Positions 21,097 through 33,136 of a DNA stretch of 64,000 nt are shown piece after piece. Both the position numbers and the translations under genes were made by a program. The notes beneath the pieces are model-generated. The model saw only the letters and a list, made by a program, of their open reading frames with translations. It was not told where the DNA came from and did not search any database. This stretch comes from Ricinus communis (Eukaryota; Streptophyta; Magnoliopsida; Malpighiales; Euphorbiaceae). Position 1 is the stretch's first letter, and every line of letters starts with the position of its first letter. The stretch covers positions 20,770,001 to 20,834,000 of the forward strand of contig NC_063257.1 in assembly GCF_019578655.1 (NCBI RefSeq), given 5' to 3'.

Positions 21097-23366
21097 TGTA
21101 ACGCCTGCATTTTCTCATCATCCATGTTATGTGCATTTACATTTAATCATTGGGCATATGATGGTATATCAATGATATTTTTATTTTATGAGAACAGATA
21201 TATATTAATTATAAGTAGAGAATAAGAAGCATGATATTAGATTATTAATTTAGATAAGTTGATTAAGTACTTGGGTTATGTGTATTAAGCCTTAAGACTT
21301 AATTGAACCAATAGTTGAAGGTTGGGTAAATAGATTGGACTTAAAAGATACAATTAAAAGTTAGTACCTATATATGGTTAGTAAGAATTAATTTAGGGTG
21401 ATAAAAATAGTTTAGTAGGTGGTGGCATTAAGAGAGGAATATTGGAAATTGGAACCATGAGCAAGCTCATTTTACCTCTTCATTTCTCTAAAATTCGTAC
21501 ATGGCCAAAAACACAAAATTTGGAATAAGAGAGAGGAGTGGAATACCTAGAAAAACTTAAGATTAAAATAGGATTTTGCCAACTATTGAAGGAGCCAAGC
21601 TAAAGCTAAAGGATTTAAGCATATTAGCAACCCAAAAGCTGAAATTGGTAAGTTGTTACTTGAGTGTTATTAATTTGTCATTAGGGTTCTTGATTACAAA
21701 TTGGAAAAACTTCATTTGATGCTCTCATTGATTAATTAAAGGTCTGATTATCATGAATTAGTAGAGTATTGAATGATTGCATAAAGATTAAGCTTGATTT
21801 AAGTTTAAGTATGTTAAGATAGAAAACTGTCAAAATTCCAGCCACCTTGATGTTCTGTATTTTAGGCATAACATGGGTTATATAAGTCCAAATTAAGCTT
21901 AATTAGTGTCTATGGAAATTTTGAAGAGTCCTCTACAACTTTGTAGTTTTGTGATTTTGCTATTTTTGCCGTTTTGGTTGCTTAAATTGAGCAAACAGAT
22001 TGCTGCTCGGGTACAACTAGCTGTATGACCCTTGCTCAGTAATTTGAAAATAATTAAATCTATAGAAGTCAGAATTGAGTAATTCTTCTGGAGATGAAAC
22101 TAGACACATAGACGGATATGTCTATTTAATATGAGATTTTTGTATTAAGCCAATTTTGCCCAGCAATAAATATACCTTGGTACTAAATTCTGTCTAGAAA
22201 ACAGAAATGTTGGAGATTAGTTTTATGAAATTTATTGATGTTAATTTGAGTTAAATTGGTATTTAACTAGATGGAAAATGTTTATAGGATATTAAAACAG
22301 TAATTGAGAGTCTTAGAGGAAGAGTTAGACCTATGAATTAGAGAGGGGATGATCTTGTAATGCATTAGAACTCGCATTTACATGAATATTTGTAATATGC
22401 ATGAAATGTGAATTGATGAATGTGTTGGCGGTACTCAAAGGCACGGAAAGGAAGTTGTGGAGAAAGGAGGTTCTTATATGCTAAAGGAATAAGTATATTT
22501 TGAGTAAGTAAATAGTTAATATTTGCTATGTTCATATATTTAATCAAATGTTCCGCAAATGGTTGCGTTTGCTTAATATTGTTTATGTTTGAATGGCTGA
22601 GATAGAAATGATTGGTGTTGAGTGGAACAATTGTTATTGCTGAAATATGATATAAGTGAAATGATTGAATTGTGATGTTAAGTGCATATGTGCATGTGAA
22701 TGGTGGATTCCCCTGTGAAAAAATATATATATATATATAAAGCCTTGGGAGGCTAAAGCCTAGAGAGGCTATAAAAGTGTATTATGTGAGGATGAGGCGG
22801 AGCAGCACATTAAAGGGGATCCACAAGCCGTGAGAACTAACCATAATTGTTGAATTGTATTTCTTCTATGATGGTTGTACTGAATTGAGTAGAATGGTAT
22901 GAATTTATACCTAAACTATGAATCATGGTAAGTTATGTGATTGGGTGGAAATTGTATTAAGTGTATGTGATATAGATTATGTTGATTATTTATTTACTGA
23001 GCTGGAGGCTCACCCCTCTCCAAAATTTTTCTTTTCAGGTTTGTAAATAGTAGTGCATCCGTTGGTTGTATCCGAAGTCTAGCTTTTAGCGATTCATCGG
23101 GTTGGGCAGTTTTGTAAGTCTCCTCTGATGCATTTTTGTATGCAGTTATGTGATATATATGGAAGTATGCCTTATAAGGCATAAGAAGATGTTTGTAATA
23201 CTTGTTAAATGATGTTTAAGTATAATCATATGTTTATATGTTAATAACCTTGTGTCTGGATTCTTAACAACCTACATATTGACCTATCTACCTGTAGTAT
23301 ATATTCTACGACGCTTGTATGTTTTCTGGCTAATGTCTATTGGTTAGCATGTAATGGGGGTGTTAC
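21097..23366 (+). mobile_element. Solo LTR inserted in the Athila protease (TSD TTTAG)
   Basis: Begins TGTAACGCCTGC and ends GGGGGTGTTACA, flanked by perfect TTTAG copies (21092-21096 and 23367-23371). The Athila protease reading resumes across it (ADLGASINLIP ... on one side, PRGIVEDV on the other). TGTAACGCC/GGTGTTACA ends and about 2.27 kb length fit a Tekay/Del-type chromovirus LTR. It contains a short (AT)n run near 22720. No coding region is seen. Confidence 0.85.
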
Positions 23367-23371
23367 ATTTA

Positions 23372-24330
23372 GGCTCACTCAAACCAAATCTATCAAACAA
23401 GCTAGTGGGATCAAGTTAATACTAGCTCCTAAGTCAGCTAAAGCACCACTAATAGGTAATTCACCAATGATACAGGGTACAGAGAAACTCCCTGGATCAC
23501 ACCTCTTAACAAGCAGCTTGTTTTGTAGAATGGCGGAGCACTCCTTGTTCAGGGTCGCCAATCCTAAGTCCTCCAGTTTCCTCTTGTTGCTCATGCCTCC
23601 TTCAAGAATTTGGCGTACTTCGGCATCTGTGAAATAGCCTCAACAAAAGGGAGGTTGGAAGTTGTTTAAAAAAGGTCTAGAAATATACCAAACTGCGGGT
23701 CAACCTTTTCCTGCCTCAGTCGAGCAGGATATGGGATAGGTGGCTGGTACTCTCTCATTGGACTCTTCTTCTTATCCACAGCTCTCCTAGGCTCTTTCTC
23801 CTCAGGCTCTGGCTCCTTCCTAGCAGGCTCATCCTGCACAACAACATCATCATTATCAGCTGCAGGTAAGGAACTAGATAACTGCCTACTTGATCGCAAG
23901 GTGATAGCCTTGCAATGCTCACTCGGGTTAGACTCTGTAGTGTTGGGGAGTGTCTCTGGTTGTCTCTTAGCCAACATCTTAGAAATCGGGCCTATCTGGT
24001 TCTCCAAATTTTGAATGGAGGCCTGCTAATTCCTAAGTGCACTGTCCGTTTGCTAAAACCTATTATCGGTAGAGGACACAAATTTCATCACCAACTCCTC
24101 GAGATTGGGCTTCTTCTCCTGAGATGGAGGTAGTTGGAATGGACCAGCTTGCGACTGGGGTTGTTACTGATGCAATCTCTGAAAGCCAGGTGGTCCCTGG
24201 TTGTTGTTATTCCTCCAACTGAAGTTGGGATGATTGCGCCACCCTAGGTTGTATGTATTGCTGTATGGATTATTATGTTGTCTAGGTGCATTACCCATAT
24301 AGTCTACCTATTCAAGGTCAGCAGAAATAA
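23372..24330 (-). pseudogene. Athila gag C-terminus and protease N-terminus
   Basis: Minus-strand frames contain ESNPSEHCKAITLRSSRQL and the Glu/Pro/Lys-rich linker (24007-23666), then KRKLEDLGLATLNKECSAIL, CDPGSFSVPCIIGELPISGA and the retropepsin active-site segment ADLGASINLIP (23594-23379). These are standard Athila blocks. The protease is cut by the solo LTR at 23371. Confidence 0.8.
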
Positions 24331-25370
24331 TAGAGGATGGAGAAGGAGAAGAAGTGGAAAGTGAAGCAAATATACCTCCGCATTCGGTTTGTATCGCGCC
24401 ATGGGGCCACCACGGAACTTCATGACTTATCCGTGGCTTTGCATGAGCCCAAGCATTTGAGTTGGTCTATTTTCTTGGTCGGAAGCTCCACTGTCGCCAA
24501 GGCTGTTGTGGAATCTAGCTGGTTAACCACTCCCTTCTTGACTGGCCGACTCCTAGAGGATTGCCACTGGTAGTTGTTCATGGCCATCTCCTCTATCAGA
24601 TTTTATGCCTACTCCAGCGTCTTACTGTTTAGGGTCCCACCTGCTGCAGCATCTACCATCTGCTTGGTACTAAGGTTCCAATCGCTATAGAAAGTCTGAA
24701 CCTGCATTCGTACTGGTAATCCATTATGCGGGAAACATCGAAGCAAATCCTTGTACCTCTCCCAGGCATCATACATACTCTCATCATCGAACTGGACAAA
24801 AGAAGATATGTCATTTCTCAATTTCGTAGTCTTAGTAGGAGGAAAGTACTTATATAAAAAAATTTCAGCCAAAGAACTCCATGTCGTAATACTGTTGGCT
24901 GGGAGTGACCACAACCATCTATTGGCTTGGTCCCTCAAAGAAAAAGGAAACAGCCTCAACTGAATGGCATCATCAGTCATTCCATTTATCTTGAAGGTAT
25001 CACAGATCTCCAAGAAGTTGGCTATGTGAGCGTATGGGTCCTCGCTCGGTAGTCCCCCAAGTTGCACACTATTCTGGACCATTTATATTATGTTCGGCTT
25101 TATCTTAAAATTGTTGGCTGCCACAGGTGGTCGCACTATACTCGTCTATGTCCCTGCAAGAGAGGGTCTAGCAAACTCGTATGTTGTCCTATTTCCATAT
25201 GCAGCCTAGTTGTTGTTGTCTCCCATCTTTGCCGGTCTATTTGCAGGGGATTCAATCTTTATCCGCTTTTCCTCTTCTTCTTGCATACGCTTCCTAAAAA
25301 GACGGAGGGATCACTCTGGTTCAGCAAGAGGATCTACAATGGTAGGGTTGGAGCTCCCAGTCATAAACTA
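24331..25370 (-). pseudogene. Athila gag (capsid)
   Basis: The best block, 25082-24609, reads [80 protein letters not shown] and [10 protein letters not shown], the retrotransposon gag core. The N-terminus (DPLAEPE ... FARPSLAGT ... RPPVAANNF) lies at about 25350-25090 with stops. The homologous gag at 34756 starts the same way. It would form the virus-like particle. Confidence 0.85.
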
Positions 25371-25504
25371 CCTGAAATTAAGAGGCAACAACCAAAGAAC
25401 ATAGAAATGAATAAAAGAATAAAGAATAAAAAATATCAAAAGACAGAAAACAAAAATGGCTAAAGTAACACAAACACAAATCCACTCTAGTTCACACAAA
25501 AATT

Positions 25505-25521
25505 CCCTAGCAACGGCGCCA
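25505..25521 (-). promoter_or_regulatory. tRNA-Asp-type primer-binding site
   Basis: Minus strand TGGCGCCGTTGCTAGGG, six bases from the LTR end ...GCCTACCA. TGGCGCCGTTGCCGGGGA, complementary to the plant tRNA-Asp 3' end, is the usual PBS of Athila elements and is present unaltered at 34595. It fixes orientation and the inner LTR edge. Confidence 0.85.
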
Positions 25522-25527
25522 AGAACT

Positions 25528-27010
25528 TGGTAGGCTATTTATACAGCTACAATCTAAGGTAGTGAACCTATTAATGTAGACTAGCACTAATGGCGAGTAT
25601 CAAGGTCATGTCCTCGGGAAAGGGTGAGCCTAGAACTACTCTAGCGTCTTATGTTATTTAACCTTAAATAATAGTGACGAAGTTACTAATTTATGACTAA
25701 ATGCAAGCTAAATGATTAGCTAAATATCAAATAATCTGCAAAGGTTTAGTGAAACAATCAAGGAAAAAAAGCAAACCTAAGGGGACCTAAGCTAGTTGGA
25801 TTTTAGTGAAAGTAGAAATTAGATTGATTACCAATTGTGATTACCCGTTAGCCGGTTCTAAAATGAATTCGAGTTCCCTCTCGAGAACACCGAATTCCTA
25901 AACCTAAGAACCTAAACGACGGAATCTCTTCCTAACGATCGATTTTAGGCTAGCCTTAACATTAATCCGCTGCTATTAAGAGTTGTTAATTCTTAATCCG
26001 ACTAGTCAATTACCCTTATCTCTAAGTGATCATTAACCAGTTCTTGCTATTCAATTTTCCAACCACTAAATGAATCTCTCAATTACAAAAAGCAATCTGA
26101 ACAACACAGTTCACAACGTCTCATGAATAATGTGATATCTTATTAATACTAAAAGCAAGAAGAATACAAGCATTGATAATCAAAATCTCATAAACATTAA
26201 GTGCAATCCAATAAACAAAGGAACCCCAATGGGTTCAACAACTCTAGCTACTCATGCTAACGAATAACACAAAATAAGGAACAAAAACATAAAAGAAAAT
26301 TGGAGACATGTACACCCTTCTTCTTCAAGTCAGATGAACAGTCCTAAATCTCCATATCTGAATAATGAACCTTGAATTGCCTCTTGAATGCCTCCAAATC
26401 TACTTCTGATCTTCAATGTGATGCTTGAACCACTGAAATTCGTCCTTCAATATGCGTAATGGTCTTCCAAAGTCGAATGTTGAATTCTGAAAAGAGGTGG
26501 CTCGCGCACGTATATGAGATCTAAAGTCAGAAAACTGAACCCTTATACAAGAAATCGATTTTGCCTATATAAATGTCCCAGCACAGCCGTGGTCAAGCCC
26601 GTGCTGGTCAACACGGGCAGAGTCCAGGTCGTGCTGGACCTTCGAGTCCCGAAAATCATCCTCTGCTCCCTAATTGTGCCCTCACTGGTGCTGAGCCTCC
26701 CGGGCCATGATGGAGACCGTAGTGGCCTCGGAAACCATGCTGAAAGGCCAAATATGAGGGTCAAAGGTCGATGATTCAGCACAGCGAGAGTCCAGGCCGT
26801 GCTCAACCTTGAAATGCTAGCCTTTGTTTAATTTTGATGGATTCTGGTCCGTATTTGCATGTATCACCCTCAAATACTGATAATGTCCATCAATGATCAC
26901 CTGAAACATGAAAGGAACCAAAACACAGGTGATTCTGGCATAAAACAAGATAACTATGATAAAAATGGAAGTAACTGGGCATATAAACATGTATAACACA
27001 ATGCATATCA
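25528..27010 (-). repeat. 5' LTR of the Athila-type element
   Basis: 1483 bases, plus-strand start TGGTAGGCTATTTATACAGC and end ACACAATGCATATCA. It is the full-length partner of the deleted LTR at 11702-12715. It has the CACGGCCGTG-like cluster at about 26578-26810, with a TATA-like TTTATATAG (26566-26574, minus strand) just downstream. Confidence 0.88.
26566..26810 (-). promoter_or_regulatory. Athila LTR promoter: palindrome cluster plus TATA box
   Basis: Imperfect palindromes such as CAGCACGGCCGTGG and GACCAGCACGGGC fill 26578-26810. On the minus strand they lead directly into TTTATATAGG. The same order occurs in the LTR at 33.35-33.57 kb (TATA at 33561) and inside the elements at 16668-17050 and 37757-37846. 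Confidence 0.5.
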
Positions 27011-28998
27011 TTGTCTTTAATTTTAGTGTTTAACGGGCCATTCCCTATAAATGCAGCATAATATTTCTACACATCAAGCACTATAGCATGTGAGTCCACC
27101 TAAGTCTAGCCTTTTCTATTAAAGTTTAGCCCAATATTCAAAGTTATTAACCTATTTTACTAGTCAATTATGTATAAGGTCCTCCTAGTCTAGCCTAATT
27201 ACAAGCTATGCTTTGATTTCTAACATTTAAGCCTAATAGGTAACTTTTTACGAAAAGGCATAATTCAGTGATCTTAAATCTAGTATGGCCTAGTTTAACC
27301 TAACTAAAGTATCACAAAGCCCTTAAGTCTATATTGATTTTGAATTTAGGCCCAATATGCCATCTCATTAACCTAATGGACTAGAATTCTCATGCCAGGT
27401 CCAATTTTAAGGCCTAATGTCTATATCTCCAATTTTAATTAGGCAATCAAATAGCAGCTATTTGGCATACATCTAAAATAAAGCATAAATAAAGTGCAGG
27501 AAAATTAGATCTAGCTATTATAAATCTCCTACAACTAAAAATCAAAAGAAAAAAATGCATAGAGTAAGTTACAGTGTACAAAAATTGCCAAAAATCGCAT
27601 AAAAATCTAAAAATAGGGCCAAATTAGTGCAGAGCCGATCGGCTCTAGGACTTGGTAACGACCGATTTTTTTTCTCCGATCTTCTCGCCCTGAAATTGAT
27701 TTAACATGCACGAGAGATAAAAACATGATTAAAAGTTGAAAAAATAAGGTTAAGAACATAAAAAAAAATTAAATTAGGCTAGAAAATATAAAATAATACA
27801 AACCCTAGTAAGCAAAAACTAACATAAGGTAAATAAAACTTCACATGGCAGATTCTAAATTTTAATCATGCAGCCCTAAAAACTTGATGCAATCACATAA
27901 TTATTAAAAAAAGCCATAAATCTAGCATGCTACTCTAACTATTCCAATTATCAGATTCAAAACCCAATACATTCATATTATTATATTCAAAATCCAGGAT
28001 AATATTATCAGATTCAAAATCCAACATGCATAAATATCACAGGGACATATAAAACTAATAAAAGCCTTAGATTTAATCACATAAAGGGATTTAAAGCATT
28101 TGAAATTAATCCTAACATGTTTCTAGAATCATAAAAACAAAACAACCAGTAAAGGAGAAAAAGATGTTGATGATGCTAGACTTTGAGAACCCTCACGTTG
28201 TCACCATAGATTGTTGATCTACGAGTCTCTAGAGATAATTAGGCGATTAAATTGAAGAACACATGAGAATCTGGTGTTGCCTAGGGTTAAAATAATCTTC
28301 TATCGTTCTAAAGAAGAACTTTCCTAATTCAAAGCTCTTTCTTAGTGACTTCTCTCTCTATTTTCTAAAACTCTCTACTTAAATGGACGTCTAAGTAAAT
28401 GGAGGTCGGGTTGCTTAATGAATGTGGCTCCCCCTAGACCTAGGATATCATATTCTATTTATAGCATTAAGGTTAGGAAATCCTAAATGTATTATATAAG
28501 TGTTAATTATTTAAAATAAAAATCATCGATTATCTTTCCCTTTTATTAGATTAATATCTAATAAAATAAAATAAAAAATCTTTTATATCCAAATAATTAT
28601 CACTAAAAATATCTAATAATTATCACAACTCTCTTCTAAAAACCTTTTTTTCATCAATTTCAGCATTTTAAGTTAAAAAATATGCAAAAAACGGTGTTGA
28701 ATCTCGAAAAATAGCCATCGGCTCTGTGTAGAGCCGATTGGATTTGTGAGCAAAAAATTTGGGAACTTTGGCAATTTAGTTCCTAAACTTGCGAAAATTG
28801 TCGTTTTACCCCTTAAAGTTTCTTTTCTAATAATTGAGTCCAAATTGACGCTAGAAAAGTAATTTTGATTCAATTATTCTTAAGCCTAACTTGGATTCAC
28901 CCATCCTCAATCTCCCGAGACCGAGAAAGGCAGTAACTTTCATTATCAAATTTTTCATAATATCCTCAATATCTCGATCTGGAAAATGGATGCTGATA

Positions 28999-30622
28999 GA
29001 GAGTTTTTTTTTGTAACTAGAGAGACAAGTCAATAAGAAAGAACTCAAAATTAGGAAAGTTCTCCTTCAAATGATAGAGATCTTCCTCAAACCCCAAACA
29101 ATACTAGATTCTCATTCGATCTTCAATTCAATCATCTCATCATTTCTAGAGACTCGCAGATCAGTAATCTACAGTGACAACCTGAAGGTTCCCCCAAATC
29201 TAGTATCATTAACATCTCTTTCCCCTTTACTGGTTCTTTTATTTTTATGATACTAGAAACATGTTAGGATTGATTTCAAATGCTTTATATCCGTTTATAT
29301 GATTAAACCTAGGGTTTTAAATAGTTTTATATGTCTCTGTGATGTTTATGTATGCTGAATTTTGAATATGATAATGTGAATCTCTTGAGTTTTGAATATG
29401 GTAATATGATAATATGGATGTATTAGTTTTGGATATGATAATTGAAATAGTTAGAGTAGCATGTTAATTTTATGGCTTTTCTTGAATAATTATGTGATTA
29501 CATCAAGTTTTTAGGGCTGCATGATTAAGATGTAGAATCTGCCATGTGAAGTTTTATTTACCTTTTATCAATTTTTGCTTTCTAAGGTTTGTATTATTTT
29601 ATGTTTTCTAGCTTAATTTAATTTGTTTTATGTCCTTGGCCTTATTTTTTGAGTTTTAATATCTTTTATCTATTATGCATGTTAAATTGGTTTCTAGGAG
29701 ACGAGAATCGAGAAAAGATGCAAAATTGACTGTGACCAAGCCCTAGAGCCAATCGACTCTTTGTAGTGCCGATTTGGCTCTACGCCAATTTTGGCCTTAT
29801 TTTTAGATTTTTATGCAATTTTTGGAATTTTTTATACACTGTAACTTAGTTTATGCGTTTTATTTTTTATTCTTAGTTGTGGGAAGGTTGTAATCTAGAC
29901 TTAATTTTCCTACACTTTATTTTTTATTTATGCCAAATATCTACTATTTGATTGCCTAATTAAAACTAGACATATAGACATTAAGCCTTAAAATTGGACT
30001 TGGCATGAAAATTGTAGTATGTTAGGTTAATAAGATAGTAAATTGGGCTTAAACTGAAACCCATATAGCTTAGTGGTTTTTTGTCATGCTTTTAGTTAAC
30101 TAATGGATCACATTAGAGTAAGATCATCCAATTGTGCCTAAATATAAAAAGTAGTCTATTTAGGTTAAAAGGCTGGTAATCATAACATAACTTGTAATTG
30201 GGCTAGACTAGATGGGCCTTTGTATATAATCAAACAATTAAGTAGGCTAACAATATCAAATAAGGTTAGGCTTAAATAAAATGGACTAGACATAGGAGGA
30301 CCTCACATGCTGTAATGGATGTTTGTCAAAATACAATTGTTGGATTTATAGGAAATAGCATGTTAATAATAAAAATAAAAACAAATATAGATAAATAAGG
30401 AAGTTGGCTTCCGGATCCATCTCTAGATGTGACGAAGCTTCCTTGTGGAATCGAGAAATGCCACTCAATTAGAAAAAGTGTTTCAAAGAATTACCCGGGT
30501 GGCGACTCTCATCTCCACGCTAGTGTTTGTGATTAGTCATCGTGTTCCTATTAGGTTGAAAAGCCTTGTAGTATCGTAGTCGCTAGAGACACTTAGATGC
30601 GTGCCCAAAAGCGCTGCTAACA
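28999..30622 (+). repeat. Partial Tat LTR, plus orientation
   Basis: Starts in mid-LTR (GAGAGTTTT..., equivalent to about position 620 of the LTR) right where the minus-strand LTR ends, and runs to the LTR end (GCGCTGCTAACA). It is the reverse complement of much of 26.9-28.3 kb, forming a large inverted repeat around 29.0 kb. It contains TCTAGAGACTCGCAGATCAG, shared with 3380 and 28220, and palindrome boxes near 29740-29790. No PBS follows. Confidence 0.75.
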
Positions 30623-31868
30623 CTTATAAATTAACATGTTTCTCATATGCTGGGTTTTGAATATGATAATATGAACATGTAGACTTTTGAATCTGATAAT
30701 ATATTTTTCATTGGATTTTGAATTTAGTTAGTTAAGTGCTTAGGGCAGCATGATTGATTTGTGTTTTCCTTATAGCTATGTAATTGAATTAAATTTTTTT
30801 ATGGTTACATGATTGAAACTTAGAATTTGCCATGAAATGTCTTATTTGCTTTCTATATGTTTTGCTATCTAGCGTTTGCATAATTTTTTTAGGCTTTCTG
30901 GTTCAATTTGAAGTTTTATGACTTTTTACTTCATTCTTCATGTTTTAATTGATTTTTTTATCTTTTGTGCATGTATGAGAATTCGAAGATAAATCGCAGA
31001 GTCGACCTATCCAAGCCTTAGAGCCGATCGGCTTTGCAGCATTTTTACCCTAATTTTCAAATTTTATTGGATTTTGGAGATATTTTATGTACTGTAATTA
31101 CTTTTAGATATTGTTCTTTCATTTCTTAGTTGTATGAGGGTCGTAATAGTTAGATTTATTTCTATACACTTTATTTTTGTTCTTTGTTTAATGGATGCCA
31201 GATATTTGCAATATGATTGCCTAATTAAAAATGGACATATAGACTTTAGGTTAAAATTAGACTTTAATAGGAAAAAGTAGTCCATTATGTTAAAGGATAG
31301 TAAATGGGCCTAAAATTAAAATCCATATAGACTAGGTGGGTTTTGCCATGCTTTAATTGAAGTAATTAGGCCACATTAGATTTAAGATCACTCAACTAGG
31401 CCTTAGCATAAAAGGTAGTCTATTTAGTCTTAAAGACTGGAATAAAATGCATAACTTGTAATTGGGCTAAGATTAAATGAGCCTTGTACATTAGTTAAAT
31501 AGGTTAACAAATCAAACATGGGAGGGCTTAATAAAATGGGCTAGACTTAAGTGGATCTCACATGCTATAACGGATGCTTGTAAAGTGTAAGTTGTCACAT
31601 TTATAGGGAATAACTAGTTAAATAATAAAATTAAAGACTAAGATACACAACTAAGGAAGTTGGCTCCATCTTTGGATGTGGCAAAGCTTCCTTATGGAAA
31701 CTAGTATGCCACTCAATTAGTAAAGTGTCCTGGAGTATTACTTGAGAGGCAACTCCAATTCCATGCTAGTCTTTGCGATTAGTTACCATGTTTATTTTAG
31801 GTTGAAAAGCCTTGCAGTGCCGTAATCACTAGAGACACTTGGGTGCACGCTCAAAATCACAGCACACA
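30623..31868 (+). repeat. Second partial Tat LTR in tandem, plus orientation
   Basis: Begins in the TTTTGAATATGATAATATG segment (about LTR position 960) and ends AAAATCACAGCACACA. It repeats the 29340-30622 sequence in the same order, including the block of AGGAAGTTGGCT, AAGCTTCCTTATGG and GGTTGAAAAGCCTTGCAGTG. It is 5'-truncated, and no PBS follows. Confidence 0.75.
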
Positions 31869-32149
31869 CCTAGCTTTTTACCGTTGATGAGGTATTTTTC
31901 TTTATTATTCTTCATTTCATGTCACTTTTATACTCGAATATGCAAGAATTAGTAAAGAATTGTGTAAATTTCAAGCAAAAATCAGTTGCCCTAGGATGAA
32001 TAGTCGATCGACTCTACACTTGCCATAAAGCTCTGAAATCTAATTTTTTAGTCGCACATACCTAGTATTTGCTTGTGGGATTTATGTATCAAACTCGATT
32101 AGTGAGCTGACTTTCTCCACTTCCATTTGTTGTTATTACAGGTATGGAT

Positions 32150-33135
32150 TTCTCTGGTATCCTAGTTCCCTTTGACAATGCTATTCACGATTAAAACTCT
32201 ACTGTCGTGACAGTATATGATAGATCTGCTGGGGTTCTTGCATGCTCGTAAGAACACTCGCTACTTGGATTATTAAAGCATACTCCTCACTAGAGATGAT
32301 TCACACATCATTCAGCCAGAAAGGTGGACCAGATGGCCCGAGCCTTTCTCATCTATTTCCTTAGGACCACCTTATTCTACAATTCGAGTAATTCTCTAAA
32401 CTGGCATTGGTGCTATTGAGGGACTTGGACTAAGTTTCTTCCTATAATTGAGGGTTTATTGCTCTAACTTACTTGTATTAGCAATTAGAGATCACAGTTT
32501 GTAGGAGCAAGAGACTTTGCGGTTTCTGGCATGCCATTCACGTATGTTCTACTACTTGTTGTCTTTTCTTTTGCACTTATATTATTACTTCTTGTAATGA
32601 CTAATTAAGTAAAGGTTTAGGCTCCAAAGCTTGGACTATTGATGGGTGTTAGACCCATTTGCACGTCATAGAATTTCCCTCTTTTGAGCTGTTAGGGTTC
32701 AAGTGGGAGCGTCTAGTTGGAGTGGGCCTAGATTCATGCACACCACATGTGGATCAATGCCCTGACCTAGGATCAGGTAAGAAAACTTTCACTAGTTGAA
32801 TTTTAAGTAATTAGGGTTTTGACATTTACTTAATTGTGTGCTTGCAGATTCATTCTAATTGGCTTAGGGATTGGAGGAGTTGGGATCCTTATATGCTATA
32901 TGCAGCCCACATCGACTACAAGAGGATTCTTCTCCTTGGGTCAGCTTGCTAGATGTGGTGCCTTGATGAGCGCATCTTTGGCTAGGAGAGAGGGCTCGTT
33001 CTCCATTGTGTTACTATGTTGCCACCTCTTTCCATGTTCTGGATGGTGGACCTTTCTGATGAGGAGCGAAAGGACTGCCTTAAGGGCTATGATGACCTTG
33101 AGGACCTTACTATTAGGTCGAGAAGGAGTGAGTAC
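32150..33135 (+). pseudogene. Plant mobile domain (PMD, MAIN-like) pseudogene
   Basis: Scattered frames give ARAFLIYFLRTTLFYNSSNS, then RDLD-VSSYN-GFIALTYLY and RSKRLCGFWHAIHV (about 32330-32540). This follows the family pattern (conserved ARAFLLY, LRDL..Y.WG.A.LA.LY, LCGF..L) of the PMD found in MAIN/MAIL proteins and in transposons. Candidate introns: GTATGTTC (about 32545) and GTAAGAAAAC (about 32779) to TTGCAG (about 32847). A last part (NWLRDWRSWDPY ... VDLSDEERKDCLKGYDDLED) reaches 33130. Many stops. Assignment is from motif pattern only. Confidence 0.5.
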
Positions 33136-33136
33136 C

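Larger units (their letters stand above)
11702..27010 (-). mobile_element. Athila-type Ty3/gypsy element with both LTRs and TSD
   Basis: LTRs at 11702-12715 and 25528-27010 share sequence and TG/CA ends and are flanked by TTGCC (11697-11701) and TTGTC (27011-27015), a 5-bp target duplication with one change. Order on the minus strand: LTR, tRNA-Asp-type PBS, gag, protease, RT, RNase H, integrase, extra ORF, polypurine tract, LTR. All coding parts carry stops or frameshifts. It is inserted in the LTR of a Tat element and is itself hit by a solo LTR (21097-23366). Confidence 0.9.
5803..28998 (-). mobile_element. Internally deleted Tat/Ogre-type element, minus strand, with large nested insertions
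   Basis: 3' LTR at 5803-8096, polypurine tract about 8097-8110, internal remnant to 10959, PBS at 10960-10977, and 5' LTR at 10979-28998. The 5' LTR is split by a 475-bp insertion and by a complete Athila-type element. Without insertions both LTRs are about 2.2-2.3 kb. The internal region is only about 2.9 kb and retains gag similarity but no pol, so the element is non-autonomous or deleted. Both outer boundaries abut other partial Tat LTRs (plus orientation), and I see no convincing target-site duplication. Confidence 0.7.
10979..28998 (-). repeat. 5' LTR of the minus-strand Tat element, split by two insertions
   Basis: Plus-strand start TATCGGTGGTGG aligns base for base with TGTGGGCAGTGG at 5803, and the end GATGCTGATA aligns with GATGCTGACA at 8087-8096. 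LTR sequence occupies 10979-11074, 11550-11701 and 27011-28998. Across the Athila insertion, GTGTATATTTGCC joins TTGTCTTTAATTTTAGTG, matching the uninterrupted copies near 6040 and 41630. Confidence 0.75.

Noticed and set aside
5798..29017. GTAAC at 5798-5802 and 29013-29017 as target duplication of the minus-strand Tat element
   Set aside because: GTAAC at 29013 lies 14 bases beyond the LTR end and is part of the adjoining LTR (also seen in reverse complement at the equivalent place near 7420), so the match is coincidental.
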